Assembly: GCA_964019415.1 (NCBI GenBank)
Contig: OZ025876.1
Span: 4,172,293-4,236,292 of the forward strand
Direction: 5' to 3'
Origin: Ianthella basta
Lineage: Eukaryota > Porifera > Demospongiae > Verongiida > Ianthellidae
Length of the DNA stretch: 64,000 nucleotides
This document shows positions 62,035-64,000 of this stretch, in pieces (the first letter of the stretch is position 1; every line of letters starts with the position of its first letter). The notes under the pieces are model-generated. The model did no database searches, was not told where the DNA came from, and saw nothing but the letters and a program-made list of their open reading frames with translations. A program made the position numbers and the translations under genes.

Positions 62035-63471
62035 GTGAGGTTACCTTTCCTTTGAAGTACTCTTGTACACAATGCCAGTTGTAGCCTCGTGTGTTTATTA
62101 CGTACTGTAGGTGTGACATGTATCCCACCTCTACACCTGTGTGATTGGTTATATTACGTAGGTAACAAGTGACCAACCCACCAAACAACAGTCGGGCGTT
62201 TGTTTCAAAGAGTAACACGTGTACAGGACATTACTGAAATGCACAATCTGTGTGTATTGTGTGACACATGTGCCCAGCACACATTTTATATTTGTATTGC
62301 AATACAGTAACACTTGCCATATTTCCTGTTTAAACTGTTTGTATTACTAACTTCAAATGCCCAATGTGTTTACATTGTACAGTGTATTTGGCAGCATGTG
62401 CCACATCATTATACATGATGTATCTTTTAACATTGCAACCAGTACCAGTGCATGGTCAGTCATGAAGTTCATGTGATGTGGCCGGTGTTTGTAGTTGAAA
62501 TTTCGGGCAGTGTTTACACTTTGCAAACTGACAACGACCAATGTATAGAGGTACAGATTTGCAGGTGTGTAGCTGATATTGTTATAACATTGGCCTTAAT
62601 TCACTTTTGACCGTGTGCATTTCTTGCCACTGTCTATACAATTAATGTTTGCCCCCTAGGTAGCTGTAATGTCCTGCTCACCAGTGTTATTAATTACGCT
62701 TCACTGGAGTGCTTTACACCCACATCTACAGCCTCACCTGGGGGAGGTCCCTTCTTCACATGACTGTTGTTGTTATTGCTGTTGCTGTTCCAACACATGG
62801 TGCCACTCAGTGCTACAGACCGTACTGCCCCCTCTACATTCAACTACACAGACAGAACAATGGTATATAAGCTCCCCATGCCAACTATAGCGTCACACAC
62901 TATATACTTAGTCTAACATAATATTATTGTTTGCTTAACTGGGTGTATATACGTAGCTACAAAGGCTACACTGCTTCTTTACAACACAGGTACACATTAT
63001 ACACAATGTACCTGTATGTAATGTGTATGACTACAATAAAGGGCAGACATACTGACATGTACTCTGCTCCACTGTCAAGAAGGCAGTGTTTGATGGGGTA
63101 TGCCTACAGAAGACACTTCACTCCACTCTTTGCAGGCTCAAACTCATCACATGACCCATGGACAGCCTTCTTCTGTGCACTTGCCGCGTAACTTCCCCTG
63201 CCTTTCCTTCCCCATTTTGGGCCTGGTTTGGGTCACTACAAAAGAACGCCAGTTAGAGAGTATCAAGGGCATGACGTAAAGGGAACAGTCACCAGGTCCC
63301 CTCCTATTTCCATGCATACTACACAGCCACAAGATGCGCTCCCTGAGGGTTTGAATAACTGGCCATGATCCGTAGTGTGGTGTACCTGTATTGTGTCCCC
63401 ATAGTCAGCGACTTCCTCCATTCCATACACACGTATCCCTACAAGCTTAAGGATGGGGAAGGACAGGCAAG
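62035..63471. other. Intron before the last exon of gene D
   Basis: Closely matches the gene C intron 40913-42620, with several deletions. No exon found. Similarity continues up to GGGGAAGGACAGGCA and stops at the splice acceptor. Confidence 0.65.
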
Positions 63472-63696
63472 GAAAGTGGCGGGGGAGGTGCACTGCAATT
63501 GATTGCATCTGTAGTATTTACACGAAAGAAGACCTAGCGGATAAGCTGCATTGTGACTACTGTGATCATCCCCCGGAGTGCACACCCTTCTTGGAAAGTG
63601 CACAGAATGCGACAAGTGTGATGGCTATCAAGTGGATGAAGAAGAACCAGATGGACTGGGTGTATGTAGTCACTGTGGCTGCTCCCCAGAGAACAT
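63472..63696 (+). CDS. Cys/His-rich last exon of gene D, probably frameshifted
   Basis: The acceptor AG at 63470-63471 and phase 1 fit the death-domain exon. The frame encodes RCTAIDCICSIYTKEDL, then LHCDYCDHPPEC, a C-x4-C-x-C...C-x2-C-x-H zinc-type pattern. From about 63590 the Cys pattern continues in another frame (GKCTECDKCDGY, an acidic loop, GVCSHCGCSPENM) up to a GTTAGT donor at 63697. The simplest reading is a one-base indel near 63585-63600 in one Cys-rich domain. It is unrelated in sequence to the zinc-finger exon at 42621 that holds the same place in gene C. No family name is claimed. Confidence 0.5.
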
Positions 63697-63724
63697 GGTT
63701 AGTAGTTATACTACAGCTTGACTT

Positions 63725-63975
63725 CTTTATAATGTTATTGCTATATTGTATTTATTTTTGTGTAGTGCATTATATTATGTATGTGAGTTGTTGGCCATGG
63801 GGCTATTCAGGTTCAGTTAAGCGAGTGGGGTCTCCTTATCAAAGTCGCTACCCTACCTTTATAATGTTATTGCTATAATTTTTTGTGTAGTGCATTATAT
63901 TATGTATGTGAGTTGTTGGGACTATTCAGGTTCAGTTAGGCGAGTGGAGTCTCTATTTGAAGTCGCTACCCTAGA
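63725..63975 (+). repeat. Tandem duplication, about 125 bp
   Basis: TTTATAATGTTATTGCTATA through GTAGTGCATTATATTATG, GAGTTGTTGG, CTATTCAGGTTCAGTTA and AGTCGCTACCCTA occurs twice, near 63725-63857 and 63858-63975. Confidence 0.85.
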
Positions 63976-64000
63976 CTGCAATTATGATAGATGTTTTGGC

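Overview
This is eukaryotic nuclear DNA, almost certainly from an early-branching animal. A demosponge is my best guess, based on intron-rich ankyrin/ZU5/death-domain genes with one ankyrin repeat per exon, very short to kilobase-size GT-AG introns, and many foldback elements, TA-flanked MITEs and APE-type LINEs. I cannot name the species. There is no sign of bacterial or viral gene organisation. All host genes are on the + strand, and most ORFs longer than 60 codons outside the exons named here are chance or repeat ORFs.

Layout. (1) 1-5795: the last eight exons of an ankyrin-repeat gene (gene A) that begins before the window. (2) 7738-25462: gene B, a complete 31-exon ankyrin-only paralogue of about 1,081 aa, ending in the same short half-repeat as gene A. 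Its introns carry a THAP-domain DNA transposon, a RecQ-helicase fragment and many foldback elements. (3) 26711-27220: an orphan, broken copy of the proline-rich and zinc-finger tail exons that end gene C. (4) 28647-43386: gene C, with about 16 ankyrin repeats, a ZU5 domain, a UPA-like linker region, a death domain and then a zinc-finger/proline-rich tail. (5) 43465 to about 63696: gene D, a tandem copy of gene C. Its 5' end is wrecked, but its ankyrin, ZU5 and death-domain exons are open and their last exon is different. Two long LINEs and one truncated LINE have inserted in gene D.

Ankyrin exons are mostly 96-105 bp, start and end in phase 0, and each encodes one repeat, so exons can be duplicated or lost without breaking the frame. 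Genes C and D contain a three-exon cassette duplicated inside each gene. ANK-ZU5-(UPA)-DD order is that of ankyrins, and the ZU5/DD pairing is also seen in UNC5 and PIDD. Genes C and D are therefore likely intracellular scaffold or signalling proteins whose death domain recruits other death-domain partners. That role is inference from domains only.

Points worth attention: a candidate 30-nt intron in gene B; a death domain whose middle has diverged between two otherwise nearly identical copies; a terminal exon exchanged at a splice acceptor; a 2A-like motif at the N-terminus of the 49.4-53.0 kb LINE; and several insertions that can be dated against an intact paralogous empty site. Exon borders were read by eye from GT/AG sites and phase, and may be off by a codon in places.
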